Of a stretch of DNA of 64,000 bases, positions 26,401 to 33,966 are shown in pieces; within the stretch, counting starts at the first letter, position 1, and every line of letters starts with the position of its first letter. The position numbers and the translations under genes were made by a program. Source of the stretch: Chitiniphilus eburneus (GTDB lineage: Bacteria > Pseudomonadota > Gammaproteobacteria > Burkholderiales > Chitinibacteraceae); contig NZ_SUMF01000001.1 in assembly GCF_005048205.1 (NCBI RefSeq), forward strand, positions 493,001-557,000. Reading direction: 5' to 3'. The notes under the pieces were generated by a model that was not told the DNA's origin, made no database searches, and worked only from the letters and a program-made list of their open reading frames with translations.

Positions 26401-28276
26401 GGTGGTGCGCGATCTGGCGGGCAACGCCCACGTGCCGGCGCTGAACGGCCTGCCCAACACCAGCGCGGTGCGCGTCGATGCCGTGGCACCGAGCGCCAGT
26501 GCCATCGTGCGCGCCGACCCGTCGCCGGTGGGCAGCGGCAGCGTGCGCTTCACCGTCACCTTCTCCGAGGATGTCAGTGGTGTGGATGCCGCCGACTTCG
26601 CTCTGGCCGCCACCGGCAACGCCAGCGGCACCATCGGCTCGGTCACCCAGCTCGACGCGCACACTTACGTGGTCCAGGTGGACGGCATCGCTGGCGACGG
26701 TACCCTGGGCCTGAACCTGAAGACCAGCGGCACCGGCATCGCCGACATTGCCGGCAACGCGCTGGCGGGCGGCCTGACCGGCCAGCGCTACGCCGTGGAC
26801 GGCACCGCCCCGGGCATTCTCGACGTAACCGTACCCAACAACGGCGCCTACAACGCCGGCGACGTGCTCACCTTCACCGTCAATGTCTCCGAAGCCACCG
26901 TGGTCGATACCGCCGGCGGCACGCCGCGCTTGGTGCTGGATGTCGGCGGCCAGACCGCCTACGCCGACTACGTATCGGGCAGCGGCGGGACCGCGCTGGT
27001 GTTCCGCTACGTGGTCGGCGCCGGCCAGAACGACGCCGATGGCCCCACCGTGGTCGCGCTGGACGCCAACGGCGGCAACCTGCACGACAGTGCCGGCAAC
27101 GCGCTCGACACTGCGGTATCGGGCGTGGGCAACACCAGCGGCATCGTCATCGACACCACCGCGCCCAGCGCCACCGGCATCGTCCGGCTGGACGCCACGC
27201 CAGTGACTGGCACCACCGTGCGCTACACCGTCACCTTCTCCGAGATGGTTTACGGCCTGGACGCCAGCGACTTCAGCGTCACCACCACCGGCAGCGCCAA
27301 GGGTCAGGTGCAATCGGTCACCCAGGTGGACGCCACCACCTGGACCGTCACCGTCGGCGGCCTGACCGGCACCGGTCAGTTGGGGCTCACCCTCAACGCC
27401 AGCGGCAGCGGCATCTCCGACCGCGCCGGCAACAATCTCGCCGGCAATGCCCAGGGCGACGCCTACGAACTGGCGCAGAGCCTGGTGCCCACGCCTGCCC
27501 CGGTCCCCGCCCCGGTACCAGCTCCCGCGCCATATACCCCCACCTACTTCGCGCCTAGCGCGCCACCGGTCACGCTCAACCCGATCGATGGCGGCGGCAT
27601 GCTGGTGGACGCGCCGACCCTCAACCCCACCGGCGGCGCTGCCGGGCTGAGCGTGGTGGCACTGACCGGCAACCCGTTCGCACCGGACCCGCTGGGCAGC
27701 AGCAACACCACCTTCGCTCCGAGCGAAGCGCGTAGCGGCTTCATCGATATCGGCAGCGGCAGCGGCACCGGGCTGCAAGCCATGCCCGACATCGGCGACT
27801 ACGCAGTGCAGGCAGGAGAGCGCGTCAGCATCGCCCTGCCGACCTCCACCTTCACCCACAGCGAAAAGGGCGTGGAGATCAGCGTGGAAGTGCGTCTAGC
27901 CGATGGCCGCCCGCTGCCCAACTGGCTGAAGTTCGACCCGGTGACCGGCACCCTGAGCGGCCAGCCGCCCAAGGGCCTGAACCAGAAACTGGTGATCGAA
28001 GTGATCGCCCGCGACAACAAGGGCAACCGCGCCAGCAGCCATCTCGACCTGACGGTGAAGAGCGACGCCCAGCGCGGCGCCGACGCCGGCCATGCGCCAG
28101 TGCAGGTCGCCAGCGTGGACGCCGCGCATTGGGCCGCCCTGACCGGCGGTGACACCCCGGTCGGCAAGCAGGCGCTGGCGCAGCAGTTCGACCAGTTCGG
28201 CCGCCCGGCCCGCCAGGCCGCCGCCGATGCGTTGTTGCATCACCTGCAACACAGCCGGGAGGTGGTGGATGCCTGA
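20489..28276 (+). CDS. Giant LEPR-XLL / DUF4347 surface protein with cadherin-like and Ig-like repeats
   Basis: A 2595-residue predicted exported protein. Residues 29-38 (LEPRIMFDGA) match the N-terminal motif of LEPR-XLL adhesins. Residues 88-247 are a DUF4347 domain with LAHGYSGD (His143) and IYACNTADGERG (Cys186), a pair like that of caspase-type peptidases. Residues 250-380 look like a parallel beta-helix, and 383-560 are a very glycine-rich stretch. Then come repeats marked by seven xxNDAP motifs, several Ig-like blocks with VTFDQAV/VTFSEDV/VTFSEMV, a proline linker (PTPAPVPAPVPAPAPYTPTY) and a putative Ig domain (WLKFDPVTGTLSGQPPKG). No classical signal peptide, RTX nonapeptides or C-terminal LPxTG are visible. 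ATG 20489 follows AAGGAG at 7 bp; an upstream open frame lies in repeat DNA. The genes that follow look like its export machinery. Confidence 0.9.
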   Translation: MWWNKRNTTQSTTGQQRRPTKGSSLILALEPRIMFDGAAVATAIDRPHAEAPIRDSRADPTSASDGADHSAVAPAAVLPPQAEPATRNVLFVDARVKDADKLLADLKPDTEVVYLRADQDGLTQMDTYLAGHPGAQSVQILAHGYSGDLWLGSSYLSAENLNTYSDSLARLGNNMAQGGDILIYACNTADGERGLAFVDALAAGTGRDIAASSNRTGAGSDWVLEVTRGSIETTSVLSAQAERGYQYNLATITVTSSADSGAGTLRNAIASATAGDTITFSSGMTVGLSTGQLLINKNLTIDGDLNDDGVADVTVDANYNSRVFSITGGTVKLDGLVITRGLVSGAGGDFNSLDGKDALGAGISVTGGTVTILHSSLTGNVAAGGGGNGGGSGYGYGGGGGGGFNGKGGARGGNYSASYAGQTGGAGGGGNGGVYSAVAQAGKGGTTVGGAGGSTAPGFSSGGAGGSAGTVGVGLIGGGGAGAAASLAPAVGKGGNAAGAMFIGAGATVYLGSTTISSNVGAGGGGAGSSQIGGVNGANGGDGVGGILNQGTLKYESGTVNLVSGQNNYGRGGSGGGNQNGNAVGAAGYGTNTGNENLRNSGAGTADSSWSSNAVPVIANLHGDSVNYTEGATPVLLDVGSNASVSDTDSTDFSGGNVTVAITAGRVTTEDLLGVRNQGTSAGQIGVSGSNVTYGGVTIGTLAGGSGSNNLVITLNGNATQAAVAALLQNLTYSNSNGGAIGTGTRSVSVTVNDGDGGTSTAAVVSVGITGVNDAPTLSTTGGTPTFTENGSAVSLFSGTTIDTIEAGQTIDRLTLTVTNVANGSAEVLRVDGSDVALTNGNSVTTATNGMTVTVSVSGGTATMVIAKTGGIATSAAATLVNGLTYSNTSDAPDTTARVVTLTGLRDNGGTANGGVDSSTPGQSATVSISAVNDAPTLSGGPYTWTGTNEDTTSNAVTVSSLLASTTHADVDGPASGIAITGSTGGGTWQYSTDGSTWTDIGTVSNGAALLLSSTTQLRFVPDGLNGSTAGLTFRAWDQSAGSASTNGTRSTADTSTNGGTSAYSTGTAQATLSVSSVNDAPVLAPTSPTLNALTDGDTNNVGQAVSSFAGANISDVDPGAVKGIAITGLNSGNGTWQYSVDNGASWQDVGAVSDSAALLLRSTDRIRFLPDGVNSTNASLTYHAWDQSGATASQQGSKVDASGTGGSTPFSAASDTASVTVTAINDAPIVTTSGGSAAFIEGDNVASTPVVIDGAISVSDPDSPLLYSASVAITANLQSGQDVLGFTNNPATMGDITASYDSATGLMTLTSASGASAAQWQAALRAVTFSNASDTPTTGTRTISFTVDDGAATSSAAVRSVTVTATNDAPLVSVPASLTATEDTPFPVVGISFSDADAGSGSVTVTLSIPSGALSASSGAGVTVGGTTSALVLSGSISDINAFIAGGNVSFLSPANSTASVTLTASINDNGLSGGTPKSDSDSVSITVTPVNDAPHISAPASIGVTEDVAQALTGISFSDVDAGSGTISVSFSVTPGSGTLSAIAGAGVAVSGSGSNQITLSGNLTDINAFVTGGAVSYTTAANATGNVVLSIAIDDNGNTGSGGNHTDSTTLTLTVSAVNDAPVNSVPGSQTALQDIDLVFSNGNGNAISIADVDNGGGIVRVTLTASNGLLTLSGTTGLSFVVGSGSNDGTMTVEGTIADLNNALAGLVFSPTGGYYGPASLQITTNDLGLTGSGGAQTDSDTILINIAQPNPSITGVAGASLDGTYKVGDTVNITVTFDQAVNVSGGVPTLLLETGAIDRSAVYVSGSGSNTLTFAYVVQAGDIAADLDYVGSAALGLNGATIDSVSLGNPAFTTLPGMGTPASLAGHSDLVIDGVAPTVVSVTAPPPGTYIAGQPLDFTVHYSEAVVVDTSGGTPRIAITLDSGTVYADYLSGSGSSALTFRLVVGAGQFDTNGVALGNSVAANGGVVRDLAGNAHVPALNGLPNTSAVRVDAVAPSASAIVRADPSPVGSGSVRFTVTFSEDVSGVDAADFALAATGNASGTIGSVTQLDAHTYVVQVDGIAGDGTLGLNLKTSGTGIADIAGNALAGGLTGQRYAVDGTAPGILDVTVPNNGAYNAGDVLTFTVNVSEATVVDTAGGTPRLVLDVGGQTAYADYVSGSGGTALVFRYVVGAGQNDADGPTVVALDANGGNLHDSAGNALDTAVSGVGNTSGIVIDTTAPSATGIVRLDATPVTGTTVRYTVTFSEMVYGLDASDFSVTTTGSAKGQVQSVTQVDATTWTVTVGGLTGTGQLGLTLNASGSGISDRAGNNLAGNAQGDAYELAQSLVPTPAPVPAPVPAPAPYTPTYFAPSAPPVTLNPIDGGGMLVDAPTLNPTGGAAGLSVVALTGNPFAPDPLGSSNTTFAPSEARSGFIDIGSGSGTGLQAMPDIGDYAVQAGERVSIALPTSTFTHSEKGVEISVEVRLADGRPLPNWLKFDPVTGTLSGQPPKGLNQKLVIEVIARDNKGNRASSHLDLTVKSDAQRGADAGHAPVQVASVDAAHWAALTGGDTPVGKQALAQQFDQFGRPARQAAADALLHHLQHSREVVDA

Positions 28277-28385
28277 CGGGGTGGGGCGAGCTTTGGGCGG
28301 CTCGGGCGCTTGGTTTGCGCTTGAGCCGCGCGGTGGCTGGGTGATGGCAGTGGTGGCGGCTGCAACTGCCACGACCTTAATCGCC

Positions 28386-29024
28386 AAGCGCCTGACGGCG
28401 CGGCTGCTTGACGCCCTCAACGGCCGGGCGGGCCGGTTCATTTCTTTTGCTTCGCCAAAAGAAACGAACCAAAGAAAAAGCCGAGCGACGCTTCGCTCTG
28501 CATGGCGCGTCGCTAAGCGGCAAGCCGCTAAGCTTTGGCGGTCACCTGCATCCGCGCCCCTTCGGGGCACCCTCGCTCCAGACAATCGAGCGGCGGCTGC
28601 GGAACTCGCGCGCAAGCGCGCTCAGACAGTCCTCGCCGAAACCCCGCCCGCTTGTCTTCCTCTCGGCGCTGCTGAAGGGAACCCGGCAGACCATCCACTC
28701 CCCCGACCCCTCGCCTTGAAGGCAAGAGGTGACGTGTGCGAGTGCCTGCGGGTAAAAGCGGCCGCATTGACAATTCGGGCGCTCGCAAAACTCGCAAACC
28801 TTGATTTCGTTTTTCCGATCCGCTTGGCACTCAACGGCCTTGCCCCCGTTACGTGGCGCCGAGGAGTGGAGGGAGACCTTAGGCTCCCGACCGACGTAGG
28901 GAACCCCGGAGGGGCGCAGACGCGGGCGGCCTTTTCTTTGGTTCGTTTCTTTTGGCCGCGCAAAAGAAATGAACCGGCCTGCCCGGCCGCTAAGGGCGTC
29001 AATCGGTCGCGCCGCAAGGCGCCT
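28386..29024. repeat. Long inverted-repeat element, copy 1
   Basis: Fills most of the 911-bp gap between the giant protein and the TolC gene. The two arms of about 100 bp are near complements. The left arm has CCGGTTCATTTCTTTTGC then GCCAAAAGAAACGAACCAAA; the right arm has TTTGGTTCGTTTCTTTTGGC then GCAAAAGAAATGAACCGG. Each arm is itself a hairpin. The interior is not a gene, although open frames run through it. Same family as 33375-33884. Confidence 0.85.
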
Positions 29025-29187
29025 GGCGTTTCGGGCATTGGAATGGAAGTCGGCTGCAACATCGCAGCCCGACCTCCGCCCTACAGCCCGTAGCCCTGGC
29101 TGGCCAAGCACACCAGAACCGCAACAAAAACCAAGAACACGACAGGGCATCGCCGCCCCCGCCACCCCACTCAGAAAGGACATCACC

Positions 29188-30693
29188 TTGCAGCAGCCCC
29201 GCTTTCGCCGCGCCACGCTCGCGGCCCTGGTCTCCGCCGCCCTGCTTGCCGGCTGTGCCGTCAGCCCCACCCCGATCCCGCTGGAAGAACGTCAGGCCGA
29301 TCTCGCCCGCCAGCGCAGCGACATGTTCGCCGACCAGGAACCGATCCAGGGCGAAGTCACCCTGGAAGACGCCATGGCGCGCGCGCTCAAGTACAACCTC
29401 GACCATCGGCTCAAGCTGATGGAAGAAGCCCTGGCGCAACGCCAGCTCGACCTGGCGCGCTGGGACATGCTGCCCAAGCTGACCGCCGATGCCGGCTACT
29501 TCTGGCGCAACAACGAGTTGGCGTCGTCCTCCAAGGACTACGTCACCGGCGAGCAATCGCTGGTGCCGTCCACCTCGTCCGATCGCATCCACGACACCGC
29601 CGACCTCACCCTGTCGTGGAACGTGCTGGACTTCGGTGTCAGCTACTACACCGCCCAACAGCAGGCCGACCGCGTGCTGGTGATGGGCGAGCGCCGCCGC
29701 AAGGTGGTGCATCTGATGATGCAACAGGTGCGCCAGGCGTACTGGCAGGCACTGGGCGCGCAACAGCTCGACAACAAGGTCGAGCCCATCCTCAAGCTGG
29801 CCCAGCAGGCGCTGGACGATTCGCGCAAGATCGAGAAGGAAAAACTCCAGCCACCGCTCGATACCCTCAACTACCAGCGCCAGTTGCTGGATATCCTGCG
29901 CCAGCTCGAAGCAGTGCGCGACGAACTGGCGCAGGCCAAACCGCGCCTGGCGTCGATCATGAACGTGGCACCGGGCACGCCGCTGCAACTGTCGGTGCCG
30001 TCCGACTTTGCCACCCCCTTGCTGCCGGTCGAGCCGGGCCAGATGGAAGAAACCGCCCTGCTGCACCGCCCCGAACTGGTCGAAGCCGGCTACAACGAGC
30101 GCATCGGCCTGCTGGAAACAAAAAAGGCGATGGCCAAGTTGTTGCCCGGCCTGAACATCGAATTCGGCAGCAACTACGACAGCGACAGCTACCTGGTGAA
30201 CCAGAGCTGGCGTGACCTGGGCCTGCGCGTGAGCTGGAACCTGATGAACCTGCTCAACTACAAGAACATCCGCGGCACCGCCCAGGCGCAGTACGAAGTG
30301 GCGCGGCAGCAGCACCTGGCGCTGAACATGGCCGTACTGACCCAGGTGCACGTCGCCTACCGCGACTACCAGGGCCGCAAGCGCCAGTTCGAGTTGTCCG
30401 ACGAAATGAACGAAGTCGACCAGCGCATCCTCACCCACACCCGCAACGCCGCGCGTGCCGATGCCCAGGGCAAGCTGTCCGAAATCCGCGCCCAAGCCAG
30501 CGCCGTGATGTCCGAGCTGCGGCTGTACCAGAGCTTCGGCGCGATGCAGAACGCCTACGGCCAGATGCTGGCCACGCTGGGCGTCGATCCGTTGCCCGAG
30601 GAAGTACGCGCCCACGACCTGGCAACACTGCGCGGCGCCATTGCGCAACGCGAACAGCAACTGACAGCGCCGGCCAAGGTGGGGACGAAGTAA
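29188..30693 (+). CDS. TolC-family outer membrane lipoprotein
   Basis: A 501-residue outer-membrane efflux/export channel of the TolC family. The N-terminus (RATLAALVSAALLAGC) is a lipoprotein signal with the lipobox LAGC. Long helices with the family's repeated pattern follow (TLEDAMARALKYNLDHRLKL, ALLHRPELVEAGYNERIGLL, LGLRVSWNLMNLLNYKN). I chose TTG 29188 because AGAAAGGA lies 7 bp upstream and the signal peptide begins there; in-frame sequence further up is repeat DNA. The stop overlaps the next start (TAATG). With the two adaptors and the M50 fusion it forms a trans-envelope path. Confidence 0.92.
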   Translation: MQQPRFRRATLAALVSAALLAGCAVSPTPIPLEERQADLARQRSDMFADQEPIQGEVTLEDAMARALKYNLDHRLKLMEEALAQRQLDLARWDMLPKLTADAGYFWRNNELASSSKDYVTGEQSLVPSTSSDRIHDTADLTLSWNVLDFGVSYYTAQQQADRVLVMGERRRKVVHLMMQQVRQAYWQALGAQQLDNKVEPILKLAQQALDDSRKIEKEKLQPPLDTLNYQRQLLDILRQLEAVRDELAQAKPRLASIMNVAPGTPLQLSVPSDFATPLLPVEPGQMEETALLHRPELVEAGYNERIGLLETKKAMAKLLPGLNIEFGSNYDSDSYLVNQSWRDLGLRVSWNLMNLLNYKNIRGTAQAQYEVARQQHLALNMAVLTQVHVAYRDYQGRKRQFELSDEMNEVDQRILTHTRNAARADAQGKLSEIRAQASAVMSELRLYQSFGAMQNAYGQMLATLGVDPLPEEVRAHDLATLRGAIAQREQQLTAPAKVGTK

Positions 30694-31493
30694 TGATGTT
30701 GTCGAAGTTCGCGCCGACGCTGGCCCTCCTGGCCGCGTCGGCGACGGTGGCCGTGGCCGCCCCCACCGCCGCCCCTGCCAAGCCGGCGGGCAAACCAGCC
30801 GCCTCGCCCGCCGTGCCCGGCAACTTCGCCGGCGCCGACAAGGATGGCCGCATCCGCACTCAACTGGTCGCGCGCGAATCGGTGGTGATCTCCAGCGAAA
30901 TCAACGCCAAGATCGCCCGGCTGCCGTGGAAGGAAGGCGACAGTTTCCGCACCGGGCAGGCGCTGGTAACGTTCGACTGCTCGCTGTTCCAGGCGCAGTT
31001 GCGTAAAGCCGAGGCCACGCAGGAGGCGGCACGCAAGCTGCTGGACACCAACCGCCGCCTGGCCGAGCTGAACTCGGTGGGCAAGCTGGAGGTGGAGCAG
31101 GCCGAGGCCAAGGTGAAGGAGGCCGCCGCCGAAACCGCCTACATGCGCACCACGGTGGGCAAGTGCGTGATCCCGGCGCCGTTCTCCGGCCGTGTCGCCA
31201 AGCGAGTGGCGTCGTCGTACGAATTCGTCACCTCCGGCAAGCCATTGCTGGAGATCGTCGACACCGGGGCGCTGGAATTGCAGATGATCGTGCCATCCAA
31301 GTGGCTGGCACGGATCAAGGTGGGCACGCCGTTCACCGTACAGGTGGACGAACTGGGCCAATCGTATCCGGCCCAGGTGATCCGCATCGGTGCCCGCATC
31401 GACCCGGTGAGCCAGACCATTTCCATCACCGGCCGCATCACCGGCAACCACCCCGATCTGCTGCCGGGGATGAGCGGCTGGGCAGCGTTCTAG
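30693..31493 (+). CDS. Periplasmic adaptor (HlyD/RND-type membrane fusion protein)
   Basis: A 266-residue exported protein with an N-terminal signal (KFAPTLALLAASATVAVAA). It has an alanine/proline-rich linker, a barrel/lipoyl half (VVISSEINAKIARLPWKEGD, then SFRTGQALVTFDCSLF), an alpha-hairpin (about 100-145) and the returning lipoyl half (VIPAPFSGRVAKRVASSYEF). It is shorter than usual adaptors (300-400 residues) and ends after the beta-barrel domain. It overlaps the TolC gene by one base, so the pair is co-translated. It probably joins the TolC-type channel to an inner-membrane partner. Confidence 0.9.
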   Translation: MMLSKFAPTLALLAASATVAVAAPTAAPAKPAGKPAASPAVPGNFAGADKDGRIRTQLVARESVVISSEINAKIARLPWKEGDSFRTGQALVTFDCSLFQAQLRKAEATQEAARKLLDTNRRLAELNSVGKLEVEQAEAKVKEAAAETAYMRTTVGKCVIPAPFSGRVAKRVASSYEFVTSGKPLLEIVDTGALELQMIVPSKWLARIKVGTPFTVQVDELGQSYPAQVIRIGARIDPVSQTISITGRITGNHPDLLPGMSGWAAF

Positions 31494-31539
31494 GGCCTTG
31501 ATGAATCTGGGATCTTCCGCAGTCAACGACGTGGCATCA

Positions 31540-31795
31540 GGCCCCCGGCAAAGCCGGGCGCTTCGACGCCGGTGCGTACCAGCGCCGGCTCTCCCTGCTC
31601 CATTCCTACGCCCCCGCCCTCGCCGCCGCGCCTTGGCATTCATCCAGCGCTCCCGCCAAGCCCCCGCCCGCAAGCCCCTGGCAAAGCCAGGGGCGTCACA
31701 CGGTTTGTCTGCCAGTCACGGCGCTTCCTGCTATATCCCGCTCCCCCCGCCCTCGCCGCCGCGAGGGGGCCTCGCTGCGCTCGTGCGGCCTGGGC
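31540..31795. repeat. Two tandem ~134-bp hairpin repeat units
   Basis: Fills the 365-bp gap 31494-31858. The first unit starts with CCCCCGGCAAAGCCGGG (about 31542). The second starts with CCCCTGGCAAAGCCAGGGG (about 31675), in which the G-C pair has changed to T-A on both sides, a compensated change. Each unit ends with CCCCCGCCCTCGCCGCCGC. Same family as 16595-16845 and 56850-57235. Confidence 0.85.
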
Positions 31796-31858
31796 GCGGC
31801 AAGCAAGCACGGTGAGGCTGATGTCCGCTGAAACATTGTTCGAGTCCACCATCCCTTC

Positions 31859-33208
31859 ATGAACCCGCAACCGCCCCAACCCGCCCCGCCCGCCGTCGGC
31901 GCGCTGCTGACCCTGGTGCAATTGGAGCGCCGCGCGCGCGAGGCGGCCAATGCCGAGGCGCTGGGCTTCGTCATGGTCAACGAGACGCTGTCGCTGGTGC
32001 CGTACCGCCAGGCCGTGTACTGGTCGAATGCCGGGCTGGGCCACGTGGCAGCGGTGTCCGGCCTGCCGCAGACCGATCCCAACGCGCCCTACCTGCAATG
32101 GCTGGCCCCGCTGTGCCGCGCCTTGCAGAAGCAGCACAGCACCCCCGCGCCGCTGGATGCCACCAGCGCACCCGGCGACCTGGGCGAAGACTGGGCCGAC
32201 TGGCTGCCGGCGCAGGCACTGTGGCTACCGTTGACCGATCGCGCCGGCCAGATCGAGGGCGGGCTGCTGTTCGCCCGAGACACCCCATTCAGCGAGCACG
32301 AACAGGCGGTGCTGCTGGAGCTGACCCATGCCTACGGCCACGCACTGGCTGCGTTCCGTCCCGGCGCGTCGCCGCTACAGAAACTCAAGCGCGCGCTGCG
32401 GCCCGGCAAGCTGCAAAAACGCATCCTGATCGGGCTGGCCGTGGCCTGTCTGGTGCCGGTGCGGCTGACGGTGCTGGCACCGGCTGAAGTGGCCCCGCGC
32501 GAACCGTTCCTGGTGCGCGCCCCACTCGACGGCGTGATCGAGCGCATCTTCGTCGCGCCCAGCCAACCCGTCGCCGCCGGCGCGCCGTTGTTCAGCCTGG
32601 ACACCACCACCCTGCAAAGCCGCCGCGCCGTGGCGCAGCGCGCCTACGACACCGCGCTGGAGGAATACCGCCAGTCCGCCCAGTTGGCCGTCACCGAAGA
32701 CGATGGCCGGCTGAAGATGGCACAAAGTCGCGGCGAACTGGATCAGCGCGCGCTGGAGCTGGAATACACCGCCGAACAGCTCGACCGGGTGCAGGTGAAA
32801 GCCGAGCGCGCTGGCGTCGCCGTGTTTGGCGACGTGACCGACTGGCAGGGCAAGGCCGTCGCCATCGGCGAAAAAGTGATGCTGCTGGCCGACCCCGCCA
32901 AGGTGGAACTGCTGGCGCAGATGCCCGTGGCCGAGCAGATCCGCCTCAAGGTGGGCGACACCATCACGCTCTACCCCAACGCCAGCCCGACCGAATCCTA
33001 CGCGGCACGCATCGTCAGCGTGGCCTACGCCGCCGCCGAGACCGACGAAGGCGTGCTGGCCTACCGCGTGCGCGCCCAGTTCCTCGATGGCGAACATCCC
33101 CGCCTCGGCCTGCGCGGTACCGCCCGCCTGCCCGGTGGCTGGGTGCCGTTCGTTTACTACGCCCTGCGGCGGCCGTTTACCTTGGCGCGGCAGTGGTTGG
33201 GGTGGTGA
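31859..33208 (+). CDS. GAF-like / HlyD membrane-fusion protein
   Basis: A 449-residue protein with an unusual layout. Residues 10-165 form a cytosolic GAF-like alpha/beta domain (AEALGFVMVNETLSLVPYRQ ... ALWLPLTDRAGQIEGGLLFA ... EHEQAVLLELTHAYGHALAA). Residues 189-207 are a single membrane helix (ILIGLAVACLVPVRLTVLAP). Residues 210-425 are an HlyD-type periplasmic adaptor (PREPFLVRAPLDGVIERIFV ... KVMLLADPAKVELLAQMPVA). The GAF-like part may sense a ligand or bind the substrate in the cytosol; this is inferred. No ATPase lies next to it. Repeat arrays flank it on both sides. Confidence 0.85.
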   Translation: MNPQPPQPAPPAVGALLTLVQLERRAREAANAEALGFVMVNETLSLVPYRQAVYWSNAGLGHVAAVSGLPQTDPNAPYLQWLAPLCRALQKQHSTPAPLDATSAPGDLGEDWADWLPAQALWLPLTDRAGQIEGGLLFARDTPFSEHEQAVLLELTHAYGHALAAFRPGASPLQKLKRALRPGKLQKRILIGLAVACLVPVRLTVLAPAEVAPREPFLVRAPLDGVIERIFVAPSQPVAAGAPLFSLDTTTLQSRRAVAQRAYDTALEEYRQSAQLAVTEDDGRLKMAQSRGELDQRALELEYTAEQLDRVQVKAERAGVAVFGDVTDWQGKAVAIGEKVMLLADPAKVELLAQMPVAEQIRLKVGDTITLYPNASPTESYAARIVSVAYAAAETDEGVLAYRVRAQFLDGEHPRLGLRGTARLPGGWVPFVYYALRRPFTLARQWLGW

Positions 33209-33374
33209 TGGTGCGGGGAATTGTCGGGGCGACTCCCGAAACCTTGGCTGCATTGGATGCGGGTTGCTGTACGCCGTCAGTAATCGGGCTGGCCGAAACG
33301 CCGCGCTCCGATGGCATGGGCAATTTGACGCCAACAGTAGTCGGAGAGGCTCGAATACCACCCCCCAAACGCCG

Positions 33375-33884
33375 AGCGCCTGCGGCGCGGGTGTTTGAGC
33401 GCTCAACCGCCGCGCGGGCGGGTTCATTTCTTTTGCGTCGCCAAAAGAAACGAACCAAAGAAAAGGCGACCCGCGCTTTGCGCCCCTCCGGGGTACCCTC
33501 AGTCGGTCGCGAGCCTAAGGTCTCGCTCCACTCCTTCGGCGCCTGCGTAACGGGGGGAAAAGCCGTTGAGTGCACAGCGAAGCTGGGAAAAAAGCATCGG
33601 ACAAAAGAAGGCGCCGACTTTCACCCGGCATACTTTCACCTTCGGGTAAAAGTTTCGCAGCACTTCGCACACGTCTCCCCTTCCCTTCAAGGGGAGGGGC
33701 CGGGGGTGAGGATGGTGTGCCCGAGTTCCGCAGCCGCCGCCTCGATTGTCCGGCGCGAGGGAACCCCGCAGGGGCGCGTATGCGGGGCGGCCTTTTCTTT
33801 GGTTCGTTTCTTTTGGCCGCGCAAAAGAAATGAACCCGCCCGCACGGCGGCAGAGGGCGTCAATCAACCCGCGCCGCAGGCGCT
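33375..33884. repeat. Long inverted-repeat element, copy 2
   Basis: Occupies most of the 758-bp gap 33209-33966. The arms are near complements: GGGTTCATTTCTTTTGCG then GCCAAAAGAAACGAACCAAA on the left, and TTTGGTTCGTTTCTTTTGGC then GCAAAAGAAATGAACCCG on the right. Outer flanks AGCGCCTGCGGCGCGGGT also pair. The ends match 28386-29024, but the interior differs. Open frames inside are not genes. Confidence 0.85.
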
Positions 33885-33966
33885 GACAGGGGTCAACGCA
33901 GTTACAGTTGCAGTTGCAGTTGAAAACGCCACAGCAACCCAACTCCCGCTTCAGGAGCAAGCCTGA

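Noticed and set aside
22394..27859. Two very long antisense open frames opposite the giant surface protein
   Set aside because: They mirror the repetitive, G+C-rich sense gene, have monotonous Ala/Gly/Val/Asp composition and no domain pattern. They are shadows.
28149..29093. Open frames running through the long inverted-repeat elements, also at 33193-33966
   Set aside because: They consist of repeat DNA, begin or end at the arms and have no family pattern.
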